Shown: one piece after another, positions 23,270 to 32,059 of the stretch | Position numbering within the stretch: the stretch's first letter is position 1 | Layout: each line of letters starts with the position of its first letter | From: an uncultured Oscillospiraceae bacterium | GTDB taxonomy: Bacteria > Bacillota > Clostridia > Oscillospirales > Oscillospiraceae | DNA: 45,429 nt | NCBI GenBank assembly: GCA_934636305.1 | Contig: CAKUAM010000007.1 | Coordinates: 1-45,429 of the forward strand | Direction: 5' to 3' | The notes under the pieces: generated by a model | The model's database searches: none | What the model saw: the letters and a program-made list of their open reading frames with translations, nothing else | Told to the model about the DNA's origin: nothing | Translations under genes and position numbers: made by a program

Positions 23270-25507
23270 ATGCCTAAGAAAAAACAAACGGAAACAAAAA
23301 AGCATGATGACCCGAACGTGATGGGGCTGAAGGCGGAAATCTCCGAGCAGCCCATCTGTCAGACGCTGGAGCAGAACTATATGCCCTACGCCATGTCGGT
23401 CATCGTTTCACGTGCCATTCCGGAGATCGACGGCTTCAAGCCCTCGCACCGCAAGCTTCTTTACACCATGTATGAGATGGGGCTGCTCACAAAGCCGCGG
23501 ACGAAGTCAGCCAATATCGTCGGCCAGACGATGAAGCTCAACCCGCACGGCGATCAGGCAATCTATGAGACGATGGTGCGCCTGGCGCGCGGCAATGAAT
23601 CGCTGCTGCACCCGTTCGTCGACTCCAAGGGCAACTTCGGCAAGGTCTATTCGCGCGACATGGCCTATGCGGCCTCGCGTTACACCGAGGCAAAGCTTGA
23701 GCCGATCTGTCAGGAGCTGTTCCGCGATATTGATGCCGATACGGTGGATTTTGCAGACAATTACGACGGCTCCATGAAAGAGCCGTCGCTGCTGCCGACG
23801 ACATTTCCGAACGTGCTGGTCGCGGCCAACATGGGCATCGCGGTCGGCATGGCGTCAAATATCTGCTCGTTTAACCTTGCGGAGGTCTGCCGGACGGCGA
23901 TTGCGCTGATCAAAAACCCGGATGCGGAGCTTCTTGATACGCTGCCTGCGCCGGATTTCCCCACAGGCGGGGAAATTCTGTATGATCCGGCTGAAATGCT
24001 GCAGATCTATCAGACGGGCCGCGGCACGTTCCGCCTGCGGGCAAAGTGGCGCTACGTCAAAGAGGGGAATATGATTGAAATCTATGAGATTCCCTATACG
24101 ACCGCCACGGAGATTATTCTTGACAAGGTTGCCGATCTCATCAAGACCAACAAAATCCGCGAGATCAGCGATATGCGCGACGAGACGGATCTGTCCGGCC
24201 TGAAGCTGACCATTGATCTCAAGCGCGGCGTGGATCCGGACAAGCTGATGCAGAAGCTGTTCAAGACGACAACGCTGCAGGACACGTTTGGCTGCAACTT
24301 CAACATCCTGATTGCCGGCATGCCGCGCGTGATGGGCGTGCGGGAGATTTTGTCGGAGTGGACAGCGTGGCGGACGCAGTGCGTGCGCCGTCGGCTGTAT
24401 TTCCAGCTGAACAAGAAGAAGGACAAGCTGCATCTGCTCAAGGGCCTTGGCAAGATCCTTCTCGATATCGACAAGGCAATTGCCATTATCCGCGAGACAG
24501 AGCTTGACGCGGAGGTTGTGCCGAACCTGATGATCGGCTTCGGTATTGACCAGGTGCAGGCGGAGTATGTGGCGGAGATCAAGCTGCGCAACATCAACAA
24601 GGAATTTATTCTGAACCGCTTGAAGGAGACGGACTCGCTCGAACAGGAGATTGCTGAGCTGGAGTCGACGCTGGGCTCGGAGAAAAAGGTGCAGGCGCTG
24701 ATTTGCAGGGAGCTGGAGCAGGTGGCGCAGAAGTACGGCAAGGAGCGCAGAACCACGCTGGTCTATGACCATGAGATTGCGGAGGCGGAGGACGAGGAGC
24801 CGGAAAACAATTACCCGGTCACGGTGTTCCTCTCCCGCGAGGGCTACTTCAAAAAGATCACGGCGCAGTCGCTGCGCATGTCCGGCGAGCAGAAGTTCAA
24901 GGAGGGCGACAGCCTTCTGATGACGCTGCCGGCGCAGAATGCGGACGAGATGCTTGTCTTTACTGACCGATGCCAGGTCTATAAGTGCCGGATCTCTGAC
25001 TTTGCCGACGGCAAGGCGTCCGCGCTGGGCGACTATCTGCCCGGCAAGCTTGGCTTTGACGAGGGCGAGAGCTTTTTGACTGCAGTGTTCCCGGGAAAGT
25101 ATGAGGGGAATGTCCTGTTCGTGTTTGAAAACGGGAAGGCGGCAAAGGTTGCGCTTGCCAGCTACGATACAAAATCAAACCGCAAGCGCCTGACGGGCGC
25201 ATATTCGGACAAGAGCCCTGTGAAGGTGATTATCCCCCTGCCGGAGGAGAAGCAGATTGCCCTGTTTTCAACGGATGGGCGCGCGCTGATTTTCTCCACG
25301 GCACAGCTGGCTGTCAAGACCACGCGCGCCACACAGGGTGTCGCGGTGATGAGCCTGAAAAAGAAGGCAGTGCTGCAGACAGCGATGGAGCTTGAAAAGA
25401 GCACGATTGTCAATGTGGGCCGGTATTCCGCGCGCGCGCTGCCGGCAGCCGGAATGCTGCTGCGCGAGGAGGACTCCGGCGAGACGCAGATGAAGCTGGA
25501 TATTTGA
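23270..25507 (+). CDS. parC: Type IIA DNA topoisomerase subunit A (ParC/GyrA-like)
   Basis: The DNA-cleaving subunit partner of the preceding gene. The 745-residue protein opens with a Lys-rich tail, then the winged-helix breakage-reunion domain: YAMSVIVSRAIPEIDGFKPS, the helix containing NPHGDQAIYETMVRLARG, and the catalytic Tyr138 in YAASRYTEAKL. A coiled-coil tower region and a short C-terminal beta-pinwheel domain (about 515-735) follow. A clear GyrA-box (QRRGGKG) is not seen, favouring a ParC-type enzyme. Gln96 and Glu100 occupy the positions of E. coli GyrA Ser83 and Asp87. The gap to parE is 113 bp without an obvious promoter, so the two are likely co-transcribed; AAGGAA at 9 nt supports the ATG at 23270. 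Confidence 0.88.
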   Translation: MPKKKQTETKKHDDPNVMGLKAEISEQPICQTLEQNYMPYAMSVIVSRAIPEIDGFKPSHRKLLYTMYEMGLLTKPRTKSANIVGQTMKLNPHGDQAIYETMVRLARGNESLLHPFVDSKGNFGKVYSRDMAYAASRYTEAKLEPICQELFRDIDADTVDFADNYDGSMKEPSLLPTTFPNVLVAANMGIAVGMASNICSFNLAEVCRTAIALIKNPDAELLDTLPAPDFPTGGEILYDPAEMLQIYQTGRGTFRLRAKWRYVKEGNMIEIYEIPYTTATEIILDKVADLIKTNKIREISDMRDETDLSGLKLTIDLKRGVDPDKLMQKLFKTTTLQDTFGCNFNILIAGMPRVMGVREILSEWTAWRTQCVRRRLYFQLNKKKDKLHLLKGLGKILLDIDKAIAIIRETELDAEVVPNLMIGFGIDQVQAEYVAEIKLRNINKEFILNRLKETDSLEQEIAELESTLGSEKKVQALICRELEQVAQKYGKERRTTLVYDHEIAEAEDEEPENNYPVTVFLSREGYFKKITAQSLRMSGEQKFKEGDSLLMTLPAQNADEMLVFTDRCQVYKCRISDFADGKASALGDYLPGKLGFDEGESFLTAVFPGKYEGNVLFVFENGKAAKVALASYDTKSNRKRLTGAYSDKSPVKVIIPLPEEKQIALFSTDGRALIFSTAQLAVKTTRATQGVAVMSLKKKAVLQTAMELEKSTIVNVGRYSARALPAAGMLLREEDSGETQMKLDI

Positions 25508-25526
25508 GTCGGAGGAGGACGGGCGT

Positions 25527-26393
25527 ATGAACCGGGACACCCTGAAAACCATATGGCAGATGGGTTGGAAGATCACGCTGGGCTGCGCAATCTTCGCGCT
25601 GGGCTTTGATCTGTTTCTGGAGCCGAATAATCTGAATGTCGGCGGCATGAGCGGTCTGGCTATGGTCGCGCGGGAGCTTCTGGGCTTTGGCTCCATCGGT
25701 ATTCTGACGATGGCGTTCAACATCCCGCTGTTTCTGCTGGGGGCTAAAAAGCTCGGCAAACGGTTTTTGCTTGGATCGCTGGCCGGGATGCTGCTGAGCT
25801 CGGTATTTCTGGATCTGTTTTCGTTCCTGCCCACCCCCAAGACGGAAATTCTGCTCGACAGCCTGTATGGCGGCGTGTTTGTCGGCATTGGGATTGGTCT
25901 GGTCTTTCTTGCCGGGGCGACGACAGGCGGCAGCGATATTGCGGCAAAGCTGCTCAAGCGGCACTTTGGCGGTGCAAGCCTCGGCAAGATGCTGCTGGCC
26001 ATCGACCTGTGCATCATTATCCTGACGGCTATCGTGTTCCGGGACGTGTCCAAGGCGCTTTACAGTGTGCTGCCGCTGGCGGTGTCATCGTTCGTGATGG
26101 ATCAGCTGCTGTATGGGCTGGACCATTCCACGGTTGCTCTGATTATTTCAGAGAAATACGGCGAGATTTCCCATGCAATTGAAACAAGGCTGGATCGTGG
26201 GGCGACACTGCTGGAGGGCAGCGGCACCTACACCGGCAAGCGCCGGCCGGTTCTGATGTCCGCTGTGCGGCAGAAGGAGCTGCCGGAGCTGAAGAACTTT
26301 GTGCGGGAGATTGACCCCGATGCATTCGTGATATTGCTGCCGGCCCATCAGGTGCTGGGTGAGGGCTTCCGGCGCACGCCGGAGGATCTGTGA
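25527..26393 (+). CDS. YitT family membrane protein (DUF161/DUF2179)
   Basis: The 288-residue protein has the YitT layout: five or six membrane helices in about 1-200 with the family motifs FLEPNNLNVGGMSGLA and LAGATTGGSDIAAKLL, then a small soluble C-terminal DUF2179 domain (about 215-288: ATLLEGSGTYTGKRRPVLM). YitT proteins are common in Firmicutes; their transported substrate, if any, is unknown. The ATG at 25527 follows a strong GGAGGAGG site 19 bp after parC. The stop is 14 bp before the next GTG start, so it probably belongs to the topoisomerase transcript without a functional link being implied. Confidence 0.9.
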   Translation: MNRDTLKTIWQMGWKITLGCAIFALGFDLFLEPNNLNVGGMSGLAMVARELLGFGSIGILTMAFNIPLFLLGAKKLGKRFLLGSLAGMLLSSVFLDLFSFLPTPKTEILLDSLYGGVFVGIGIGLVFLAGATTGGSDIAAKLLKRHFGGASLGKMLLAIDLCIIILTAIVFRDVSKALYSVLPLAVSSFVMDQLLYGLDHSTVALIISEKYGEISHAIETRLDRGATLLEGSGTYTGKRRPVLMSAVRQKELPELKNFVREIDPDAFVILLPAHQVLGEGFRRTPEDL

Positions 26394-26407
26394 GAGGGGG
26401 ACAGGCT

Positions 26408-27598
26408 GTGAAGCGCTGGATATGTGTGCTGGCGGGCCTGCTGCTGGCGCTGGTGCTTGGCGGCTGCAGCCGGTTCATCCAGGATGAGTATACGGTAATC
26501 ACGCCGCACGATCAGGATACCAAGGCGCAGCAGCAGGGCAACGTGCTGACGGTGAGCGACTATAAGTCGCTCAAAAATGCCATCCGGACGTTTGTACAGA
26601 CCGGGACAGAGCATGGCGTGATCCATACGAACCAGTATGCAGGCGATGTGGAGACGGATCTGCCGAAGGCGGTGCATGCCATCGCGCGGGAGGATCCGCT
26701 GGGTTCCTATGCCATCGACTATATCACGCATGATGCGACGCTGATCGTCGCGTATTACGAAATTCAGATTGATATCACATTCCGCGATGTCCTGACGCCG
26801 CTGGACGAAATTGAATACGTCGGCGGCGAAGCGGAGGCCATCCGAATGCTGTACAGCGCGCTCGATACCTATGACGACCATCTGACGCTCTATGCCACGT
26901 ATCCGGGCAAGCCGGATTATCTGCAGCTTGTGCAGAGCTATTGTGATACGCATCTCAAGGAGCTTGCAGCGACGCCGGAGCTGACCGTGACGTCCTATCC
27001 GCAGGATGCACGCAACCGGATTGTGGAGTTTGTGTTCTCCTATCCCGCGTCGAAGGCACAGCTGCAGAAGATGCAGCAGGGCGTGACGGAAAGCCTGCGC
27101 GCGGCGGAAATTTACGTGCGGTATTGTACCAGCGAAACGGAGAAGGCAAGCCTGCTCTTTACATATCTGGCCGAGCGCTTTACCTACCGGGAGGGCGAGA
27201 GCCAGACGCCGGTTTACGCGGCCCTCTGCGAGGGCATTGCGAGCAGCAAGAGCATGGCGCAGAGCTGGCAGCTGCTGTGTGACGAGGCGGGGATTACCTG
27301 CGTGACAGTCAGCGGCATGCGCGGCAGCGAAAGCCGCTGGTGGAACCTTGTAGAGCTGGACGGCGCGTATTACCATGTGGATATCCTGGAGAATCTGCTG
27401 TCGACAGGCAGACTGCAGCTGCGCTTTGACGAGGATATGAGCGGCGAATATTACTGGGATGCGGCGGCCTGTCCGGCGGCACCTGCGCCGGCGGTGGAGG
27501 AGCAGCTGCCGGCCGAGGAGCCGGAGCAGACCGAACCGGAGACTGCAGAGCCGCAGCCGGAACCGGAGCAGCCAGAGGAGACTGTGCAGCCGGAGTGA
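26408..27598 (+). CDS. Lipoprotein with a transglutaminase-like domain, probably catalytically altered
   Basis: The 396-residue protein has a lipoprotein signal (LLLALVLGGC, predicted lipidated Cys), so it should sit on the outer face of the membrane. Residues about 245-345 resemble a bacterial transglutaminase-like core: ALCEGIASSKSMAQSWQLLC around the expected catalytic Cys, then WWNLVELDGAYYHVDI around the expected Asp. The His of the family's HxWN motif is replaced (SRWWN), so protease or transferase activity is doubtful. The C-terminus is a Pro/Glu-rich tail (about 360-396). The GTG at 26408 is preferred because AGAGGGGG precedes it at about 8 nt; a GTG at 26390 lies inside the upstream gene. 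Fold assignment is by motif only. Confidence 0.72.
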   Translation: MKRWICVLAGLLLALVLGGCSRFIQDEYTVITPHDQDTKAQQQGNVLTVSDYKSLKNAIRTFVQTGTEHGVIHTNQYAGDVETDLPKAVHAIAREDPLGSYAIDYITHDATLIVAYYEIQIDITFRDVLTPLDEIEYVGGEAEAIRMLYSALDTYDDHLTLYATYPGKPDYLQLVQSYCDTHLKELAATPELTVTSYPQDARNRIVEFVFSYPASKAQLQKMQQGVTESLRAAEIYVRYCTSETEKASLLFTYLAERFTYREGESQTPVYAALCEGIASSKSMAQSWQLLCDEAGITCVTVSGMRGSESRWWNLVELDGAYYHVDILENLLSTGRLQLRFDEDMSGEYYWDAAACPAAPAPAVEEQLPAEEPEQTEPETAEPQPEPEQPEETVQPE

Positions 27599-27680
27599 TT
27601 ATGTGACAATACCTCCGGCAGTGTGTCAGAAACGTCTCGCACAGGACAAGGAATTTCTGCGATTTTCAACTCTGTTCAGT

Positions 27681-28030
27681 CTCCGACGGCGCGTCAGAAA
27701 CGGCCACGCCAGAACGAGCCGCCGTAAACGCCGTCTCTTATCCTCTGTGGCCGTTTCTTCCTTTCCAACCAGCGACGATGTCGCTGGTTGGTTGCCGGAA
27801 AAGATGGAGGAGAAAAGGGGCGCTGGGTTACGTTTGGTGTATCCCGCCTCTGCGTTCAGGCAAGAACCGGATATGATAGAACGCATATCGCACCACCTCA
27901 CCCTACGAAATCTGACTACGTGCCGCCCGTCATTTCGGCATCAAATTTGGCAGCAGTTACGGTTTCATTACTGCGGCAAATCCGTATTGCGGATAAAATC
28001 TGTTACACAGTAGGGATTTGCCTGAGTCTT
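27681..28030 (+). repeat. Dispersed repeat A, copy A3
   Basis: It begins CTCCGACGGCGCGTCAGAAAC. The first module has perfect 12-bp inverted arms AGAAACGGCCAC (27696-27707) and GTGGCCGTTTCT (27747-27758). The second is a perfect 12-bp hairpin (27765-27776 with 27780-27791). Then follow GCCGGAAAAGATGG, GAGAAAAGGGGCGCT, GTTCAGGCAA, GCCGCCCGTCAT and a right part with GCAAATCC / GGGATTTGC arms. It fills most of the gap between the convergent transglutaminase-like and M42 genes. Confidence 0.78.
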
Positions 28031-28041
28031 TCAGGCAACGC

Positions 28042-28085
28042 GGGAAAGATCCAGCGAAGCGCGTAGCCGCAATTGTGCGGTGTTG
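28042..28085 (+). repeat. Right end of element B (copy B1, truncated)
   Basis: The segment from AAGATCCAGCGAAGCG to the end GTGCGGTGTTG matches the right end of the complete element at 37251-37411 with one substitution. The left end and core are missing. It abuts repeat A3 and stops 2 bp before the M42 stop codon. Confidence 0.7.
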
Positions 28086-28087
28086 TC

Positions 28088-29128
28088 TTAAATCCCCAAA
28101 TACCCTTTCAGAGTTTTCAGCGTATTGAACACCCCATCAATATGGCTTCTTTCATACCCATGGCTTGCATACACTCCCGAGCCAATCAGCCCATGGCGGA
28201 TATCCTGTCCTGCGCCAAGCGTCGCCTCCACGTCGGATCCGTAATGCGGGTACACATCCACCGCATAGTCGGCGCCTTCCTTTTTGGCGGCCTCGATCAG
28301 CTTGCCCACAACCTCATAGCTGTACGGCCCGCCGGAATCCTTTGCGCAGATGGAGACCTGCCGCTCGGTGCAGGCCAGCCCATCGCCCACGCAGCCCATA
28401 TCCACACTGATGGATTCGGTCACGCCTGCCGGCACGGAGCCGGCCCCGCCGTGGCCAACCTCCTCATAAACTGTCACATGGATATAGGTCCGGCGCGGCA
28501 GCGTCCTGTGTTCCTCCCGCAGATAGCTTGCAAAGCCCAGCAGAATACCGACAGAAAGCTTGTCGTCCAGGAACCGGCTCTTAATATATCCGGAGGACGT
28601 CACGCGTGTACGCGGTTCAAAGCAGACAATATCCCCTGTTTCGATGCCAAGCGCGCGCGTCTGCTCCGCTGTGCGCACGTCCTCATCCAGCAGAACCTCT
28701 GTTGTGTCAAACGTGCGCTCTGTCTTGCCATAATCGCCATTGACATGCACGGATGCGTTGCACAGCTGCAGCGTGCCCTCACAGATCTTTCCCCCGCGCG
28801 TATAGACGCGGACATTTTCCGTCTCCCCATTCTCCGCGCGCATGCCGCCAAGATTTGTCACGCGCAGCCGGCCGTTGGCCTTGACCTCCGCGACCATTGC
28901 GCCGAGCGTATCCGTGTGCGCCTGCAGAAGCAGCGCGCCCTGGTCCGATTCCTCGCCGCCAAGATCGATCAGCACACCGCCTTTGGCCGTCTTCTTCGCG
29001 TCAAAGCCGAGCGCGCCGAATGCGTCCAGCACCCATGCCGCGGCCTGGTCCGTAAAGCCTGTCGGACTGTCGATTGCAAGCAGCTCTGCCGCCTTCTGCA
29101 CGGCATATTCTGCGTATTTCTGTTCCAT
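28088..29128 (-). CDS. M42 family metallopeptidase
   Basis: M42 enzymes are cytoplasmic, dodecameric, two-metal aminopeptidases that trim peptides. The 346-residue protein has the expected metal ligands and motifs: LLQAHTDTLGAMV (His and Asp near the first metal), the bridging Asp in KSRFLDDKLSVGILL, the general-base Glu in VYEEVGHGGAGS, the ligand Asp in SVDMGCV, and the late His in ASHGYERSHIDGV. The family's dimerisation insert is present. AGGAGACAGGACA precedes the ATG at 29128. It is last in the leftward yceD-rpmF-der-GNAT set and follows the acetyltransferase by 19 bp. Confidence 0.9.
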   Translation of the reverse strand: MEQKYAEYAVQKAAELLAIDSPTGFTDQAAAWVLDAFGALGFDAKKTAKGGVLIDLGGEESDQGALLLQAHTDTLGAMVAEVKANGRLRVTNLGGMRAENGETENVRVYTRGGKICEGTLQLCNASVHVNGDYGKTERTFDTTEVLLDEDVRTAEQTRALGIETGDIVCFEPRTRVTSSGYIKSRFLDDKLSVGILLGFASYLREEHRTLPRRTYIHVTVYEEVGHGGAGSVPAGVTESISVDMGCVGDGLACTERQVSICAKDSGGPYSYEVVGKLIEAAKKEGADYAVDVYPHYGSDVEATLGAGQDIRHGLIGSGVYASHGYERSHIDGVFNTLKTLKGYLGI

Positions 29129-29147
29129 TGTCCTGTCTCCTTTTGAA

Positions 29148-29696
29148 TCAAAGAAATTTTACCATCTGGATCTCATCGCGATACGTCCCGTCCTTCAGCC
29201 GGAATGCGCGCAGCGTGCGGCCCTGCTCCTGAAAGCCGAGCTTTTCATAGACGTGCCGGGCGCGGGGGTTGTCTTCGAATACGCCAAGCTCGACCTGCGC
29301 AAAGCCGTTTTCCTTCGCCTGACACAGCGCCGCATGGATCATCGCTGTGCCGAGACCGGAATCACATGCCTTCTGCTTGATGGAAATGCCGAGACTGCTG
29401 CGGTGGCGCGTTTTGATGTGGCCGTTATACGCCATCACGGAGCATCCGCCAACCAGCTCGTCATCCAGAATGGCGACGAGCATAAAGCTCTTTGCATGCG
29501 GTGTGATCCGGTCAAGAAAGTCATATTCCCACTGGACATCCGTCGGGCATTCCTCCGGATAGCGCGCCATGAAGTGCGTTTCGCCGCTGGTGATGTGCAT
29601 ATAGTCAAGCATTGCCCGCGCGTCGTCCCTTTCCGGGCTGCGCAGCAGGACTTCCCTGCCGTCCTTCAAATGAATTGTATGTGGTTGAATCTGCAT
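29148..29696 (-). CDS. GNAT family N-acetyltransferase
   Basis: GNAT enzymes move an acetyl group from acetyl-CoA to an amine. The 182-residue protein has the fold's key parts: an N-terminal substrate strand region, motif A SLGISIKQKACDSGLGTAMI (Q/RxxGxG/A form: KACDSGLGT, acetyl-CoA pyrophosphate loop), QVELGVFEDNPRARHVYEKL and GFQEQGRTLRAFRLKDGTYRDEIQM, which is typical of RimJ/RimL- or SpeG-like members. Substrate (protein N-terminus, polyamine or other) is not readable. It sits between der (60 bp) and the M42 peptidase (19 bp). Confidence 0.88.
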   Translation of the reverse strand: MQIQPHTIHLKDGREVLLRSPERDDARAMLDYMHITSGETHFMARYPEECPTDVQWEYDFLDRITPHAKSFMLVAILDDELVGGCSVMAYNGHIKTRHRSSLGISIKQKACDSGLGTAMIHAALCQAKENGFAQVELGVFEDNPRARHVYEKLGFQEQGRTLRAFRLKDGTYRDEIQMVKFL

Positions 29697-29756
29697 GGAA
29701 AAGCTCCCCTTTTGCAGAAATCCCGGCAGAAAGCAGTTTCCGCCGGGATCATTTGG

Positions 29757-31088
29757 TTAAACTTCTTCTTTGTCGCCCTTCTGGCGGATGGTGATCTTGA
29801 TCGGTGTGCCGGTCAGACCAAAGACGGCGCGGATCTGGTTTTCCAGATACCGCTGGTAGGAGAAATGAAAGAGCCTGCTGTCGTTGCAGAAGAACACAAA
29901 GTGCGGCGGCTTGACGCCGACCTGCGTGATATAGTAGATCTTCAGCCGGCGGCCCTTGTCCGTGGGCGGCTGGACACGTGCGGTGGCATCCTCCAGAATG
30001 TTGTTGAGCATGCCTGTTGTGATGCGCATGCTGTTCTGGTTGGAGACCGCGACAATCATGTCAAAAAGCTTGTCCACACGCTGGCCGGTCAGCGCAGAAA
30101 TGAAGATGACGGGCGCATACGTCATGTAACTCAGATCCCGGCGGATTTCCGCCGTTTTCTCGTCCATGGTATTGGTGTCCTTCTCCACGGCGTCCCACTT
30201 GTTGACGACGATGATGCACGCCTTGCCCGCCTCGTGCGCCAGCCCTGCAACTTTTGTATCCTGCTCAGTGACGCCCTCGTTGGCGTCAATCAGAATCAGG
30301 CACACGTCCGCGCGCTCAATGGCCGCGACGGAGCGCAGATTGGAGTATTTCTCCACCGCGTCGTCCACCTTGGACTTGCGGCGCATGCCGGCTGTGTCGA
30401 TAAACAGGAACTTGCCGGATTCATTTTCAAAATAGCTGTCGATCGCGTCGCGCGTGGTGCCGGCAACGTCGGAGACGATCACGCGCTCCTCGCCGAGAAT
30501 CTTGTTGAGCAAACTCGACTTGCCGACATTCGGCTTGCCGATGATGGCGACCTTGATGACGTCTTCGTCATATTCCTCGCCATCGTCGGGCGGGAAGCTT
30601 TCCACGCACGCATCGAGCAGATCGCCCGTGCCATGGCCGTGTACAGCGGAAACCTCAATAGGATCCCCCAGGCCAAGCGCATAAAATTCATACGCATCCG
30701 GGTTGGCATGCCCCGTCTGGTCGCACTTGTTGACGGCCAGCACGACCGGCTTTTTCGAGCGCTTGAGCATGGACGCAACCTCTGCGTCCGCAGCGGTCAG
30801 ACCGACGGTGACATCGACCACCATGATGATAACCGTGGCCGTCTCAATGGCAATCTCCGCCTGTCGGCGCATGAAACGGAGCATTTCGTTATTGGTGCCG
30901 GGCTCAATGCCGCCGGTATCCACCAGCGCGAAGCTGCGCCCGTTCCATTCACACTCGCCGTAGATCCGGTCGCGGGTGACGCCGGGCGTATCCTCGACAA
31001 TTGCCATACGCTTGCCGGTCAGCTTATTGAAAAGCATGGATTTGCCGACGTTCGGACGGCCGACAATGGCTACAATCGGTTTTGACAT
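29757..31088 (-). CDS. der: Ribosome biogenesis GTPase Der (EngA)
   Basis: Der is a double-GTPase needed for maturation of the large ribosomal subunit. The 443-residue protein has two tandem G domains: the first with GRPNVGKS (10-17), DTPGVTRD and NKCD; the second with GKPNVGKS, DTAGMRRKSKV and NKWD. A C-terminal KH-like domain ends with RIRQKGDKEEV-type residues (KITIRQKGDK). The ATG at 31088 has AAAGGAGG at 9 nt; a longer frame upstream lacks conservation. It follows rpmF closely in an order (yceD-rpmF-der) that groups ribosome functions. Confidence 0.97.
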   Translation of the reverse strand: MSKPIVAIVGRPNVGKSMLFNKLTGKRMAIVEDTPGVTRDRIYGECEWNGRSFALVDTGGIEPGTNNEMLRFMRRQAEIAIETATVIIMVVDVTVGLTAADAEVASMLKRSKKPVVLAVNKCDQTGHANPDAYEFYALGLGDPIEVSAVHGHGTGDLLDACVESFPPDDGEEYDEDVIKVAIIGKPNVGKSSLLNKILGEERVIVSDVAGTTRDAIDSYFENESGKFLFIDTAGMRRKSKVDDAVEKYSNLRSVAAIERADVCLILIDANEGVTEQDTKVAGLAHEAGKACIIVVNKWDAVEKDTNTMDEKTAEIRRDLSYMTYAPVIFISALTGQRVDKLFDMIVAVSNQNSMRITTGMLNNILEDATARVQPPTDKGRRLKIYYITQVGVKPPHFVFFCNDSRLFHFSYQRYLENQIRAVFGLTGTPIKITIRQKGDKEEV

Positions 31089-31157
31089 ACCGGTTTGCCT
31101 CCTTTCATACAAGAAAAGAGGAAGGCGCACCGCCTCCCTCTCATCTTTTCAGCGAAA

Positions 31158-31343
31158 TCACTTAGCTTCAACAGAAATGACTTCACGGCCATTGTAGTAG
31201 CCGCAAGCCTTGCACGCTCTGTGAGGCAGGCGGGGCTCGCCGCACTTCGGGCAAGCGACAACGCCGGGGATCGCCAGTTTCCAGTGGGAGCTGCGTCTCT
31301 TATCTCTCCGTGCGCGGGATACTTTTCTCTTGGGTACTGCCAT
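31158..31343 (-). CDS. rpmF: 50S ribosomal protein L32
   Basis: 61-residue ribosomal protein beginning [18 protein letters not shown] and carrying the four-Cys zinc-ribbon form [20 protein letters not shown], so it is the zinc-binding (C+) type. AAGGAGG stands 8 nt before the ATG at 31343. It follows yceD, its usual partner, by 45 bp. Confidence 0.98.
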   Translation of the reverse strand: MAVPKRKVSRARRDKRRSSHWKLAIPGVVACPKCGEPRLPHRACKACGYYNGREVISVEAK

Positions 31344-31388
31344 GTGGTACACCTCCTTGGTTCAAATGCCCGAAGGCACATTATCTAC

Positions 31389-31889
31389 TTATTTATCCAG
31401 TAACTGCTGTAAAACAGCAAAACGGGAATCCGGTTCACGTCTGCAGCTGCATGGGCCGTCGTTGAGATTCTTGCCGCAGCGGCAGCAGACACCCTTGCAG
31501 TCCGGCTTGCACAGAAGCTGACTGTCCATGCCGAGCACAAACGCCGTTGTCACGATATCGTCGAGATCCGCGCAGCCGTCGACAAGTCCAAACACCCAAT
31601 CATCGTCGGTCTGTGCAAGCTCCTGCTCCGGAACGAGAATCGCATGCAGCGGCTGCGTAATTGTGCGGGTAAATGGCCTTGCGCAGCGGTCACAGACCGC
31701 ATGCAACGTCGTGGTAAGCTCACCTGTCAGCTCCAGAACGCCCGCCGTATTGCGGACACGGCCGGCAGCGGCAACGGGCTCTGCTGCGGGGCGGCAGGTG
31801 CCAAACTGCAGCTGGCTGAGATCCAGACTGACTGCAAACGGGATGGACGCGCCCTCGGCCACAATGACAGATCTTAAATCAAGCAGCAT
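31389..31889 (-). CDS. YceD/DUF177 family protein
   Basis: The 166-residue protein matches the YceD (DUF177) family, encoded next to rpmF in most bacteria and implicated in 23S rRNA metabolism or large-subunit assembly. Visible are the central motif HAVCDRCARPFTRTI (CxRCL-type block), DLDDIVTTAFVLG, and the C-terminal Cys set CKPDCKGVCCRCGKNLNDGPC. The ATG at 31889 has GGAGG at 5 nt; a TTG at 31901 would start inside that site. It leads the leftward ribosome-related operon from the promoter at 31922-31950. Confidence 0.9.
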   Translation of the reverse strand: MLLDLRSVIVAEGASIPFAVSLDLSQLQFGTCRPAAEPVAAAGRVRNTAGVLELTGELTTTLHAVCDRCARPFTRTITQPLHAILVPEQELAQTDDDWVFGLVDGCADLDDIVTTAFVLGMDSQLLCKPDCKGVCCRCGKNLNDGPCSCRREPDSRFAVLQQLLDK

Positions 31890-31921
31890 GGCGCCCTCCA
31901 ATCCATAATCGTGCGATGGAT

Positions 31922-31950
31922 ATTATACTGAATAACGTGCAGAAAGTCAA
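31922..31950 (-). promoter_or_regulatory. Predicted sigma-A promoter of the yceD-rpmF-der operon
   Basis: On the minus strand TTGACT (31950-31945), 17-bp spacer, TATAAT (31927-31922), 33 bp before the yceD start. Confidence 0.87.
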
Positions 31951-32003
31951 ATGCTTTTTCGTAATTTTTTCTCTTTTTCTTCCGCAATGCGCGACGTCCA
32001 TTC

Positions 32004-32032
32004 TTTACAGACGCATCCCTGCGTGGTAAAAT
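32004..32032 (+). promoter_or_regulatory. Predicted promoter of the pseudouridine synthase gene
   Basis: TTTACA (32004-32009), 17-bp spacer, TAAAAT (32027-32032), TG one base before the -10 box. It diverges from the yceD promoter about 50 bp away. Confidence 0.78.
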
Positions 32033-32059
32033 ACAAAAAATCCATACAGGGAGCATGAA

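Noticed and set aside
28842..31085. A 747-codon plus-strand frame opposite M42, GNAT and der
   Set aside because: It spans three well-supported leftward genes and their gaps; the translation resembles no family.
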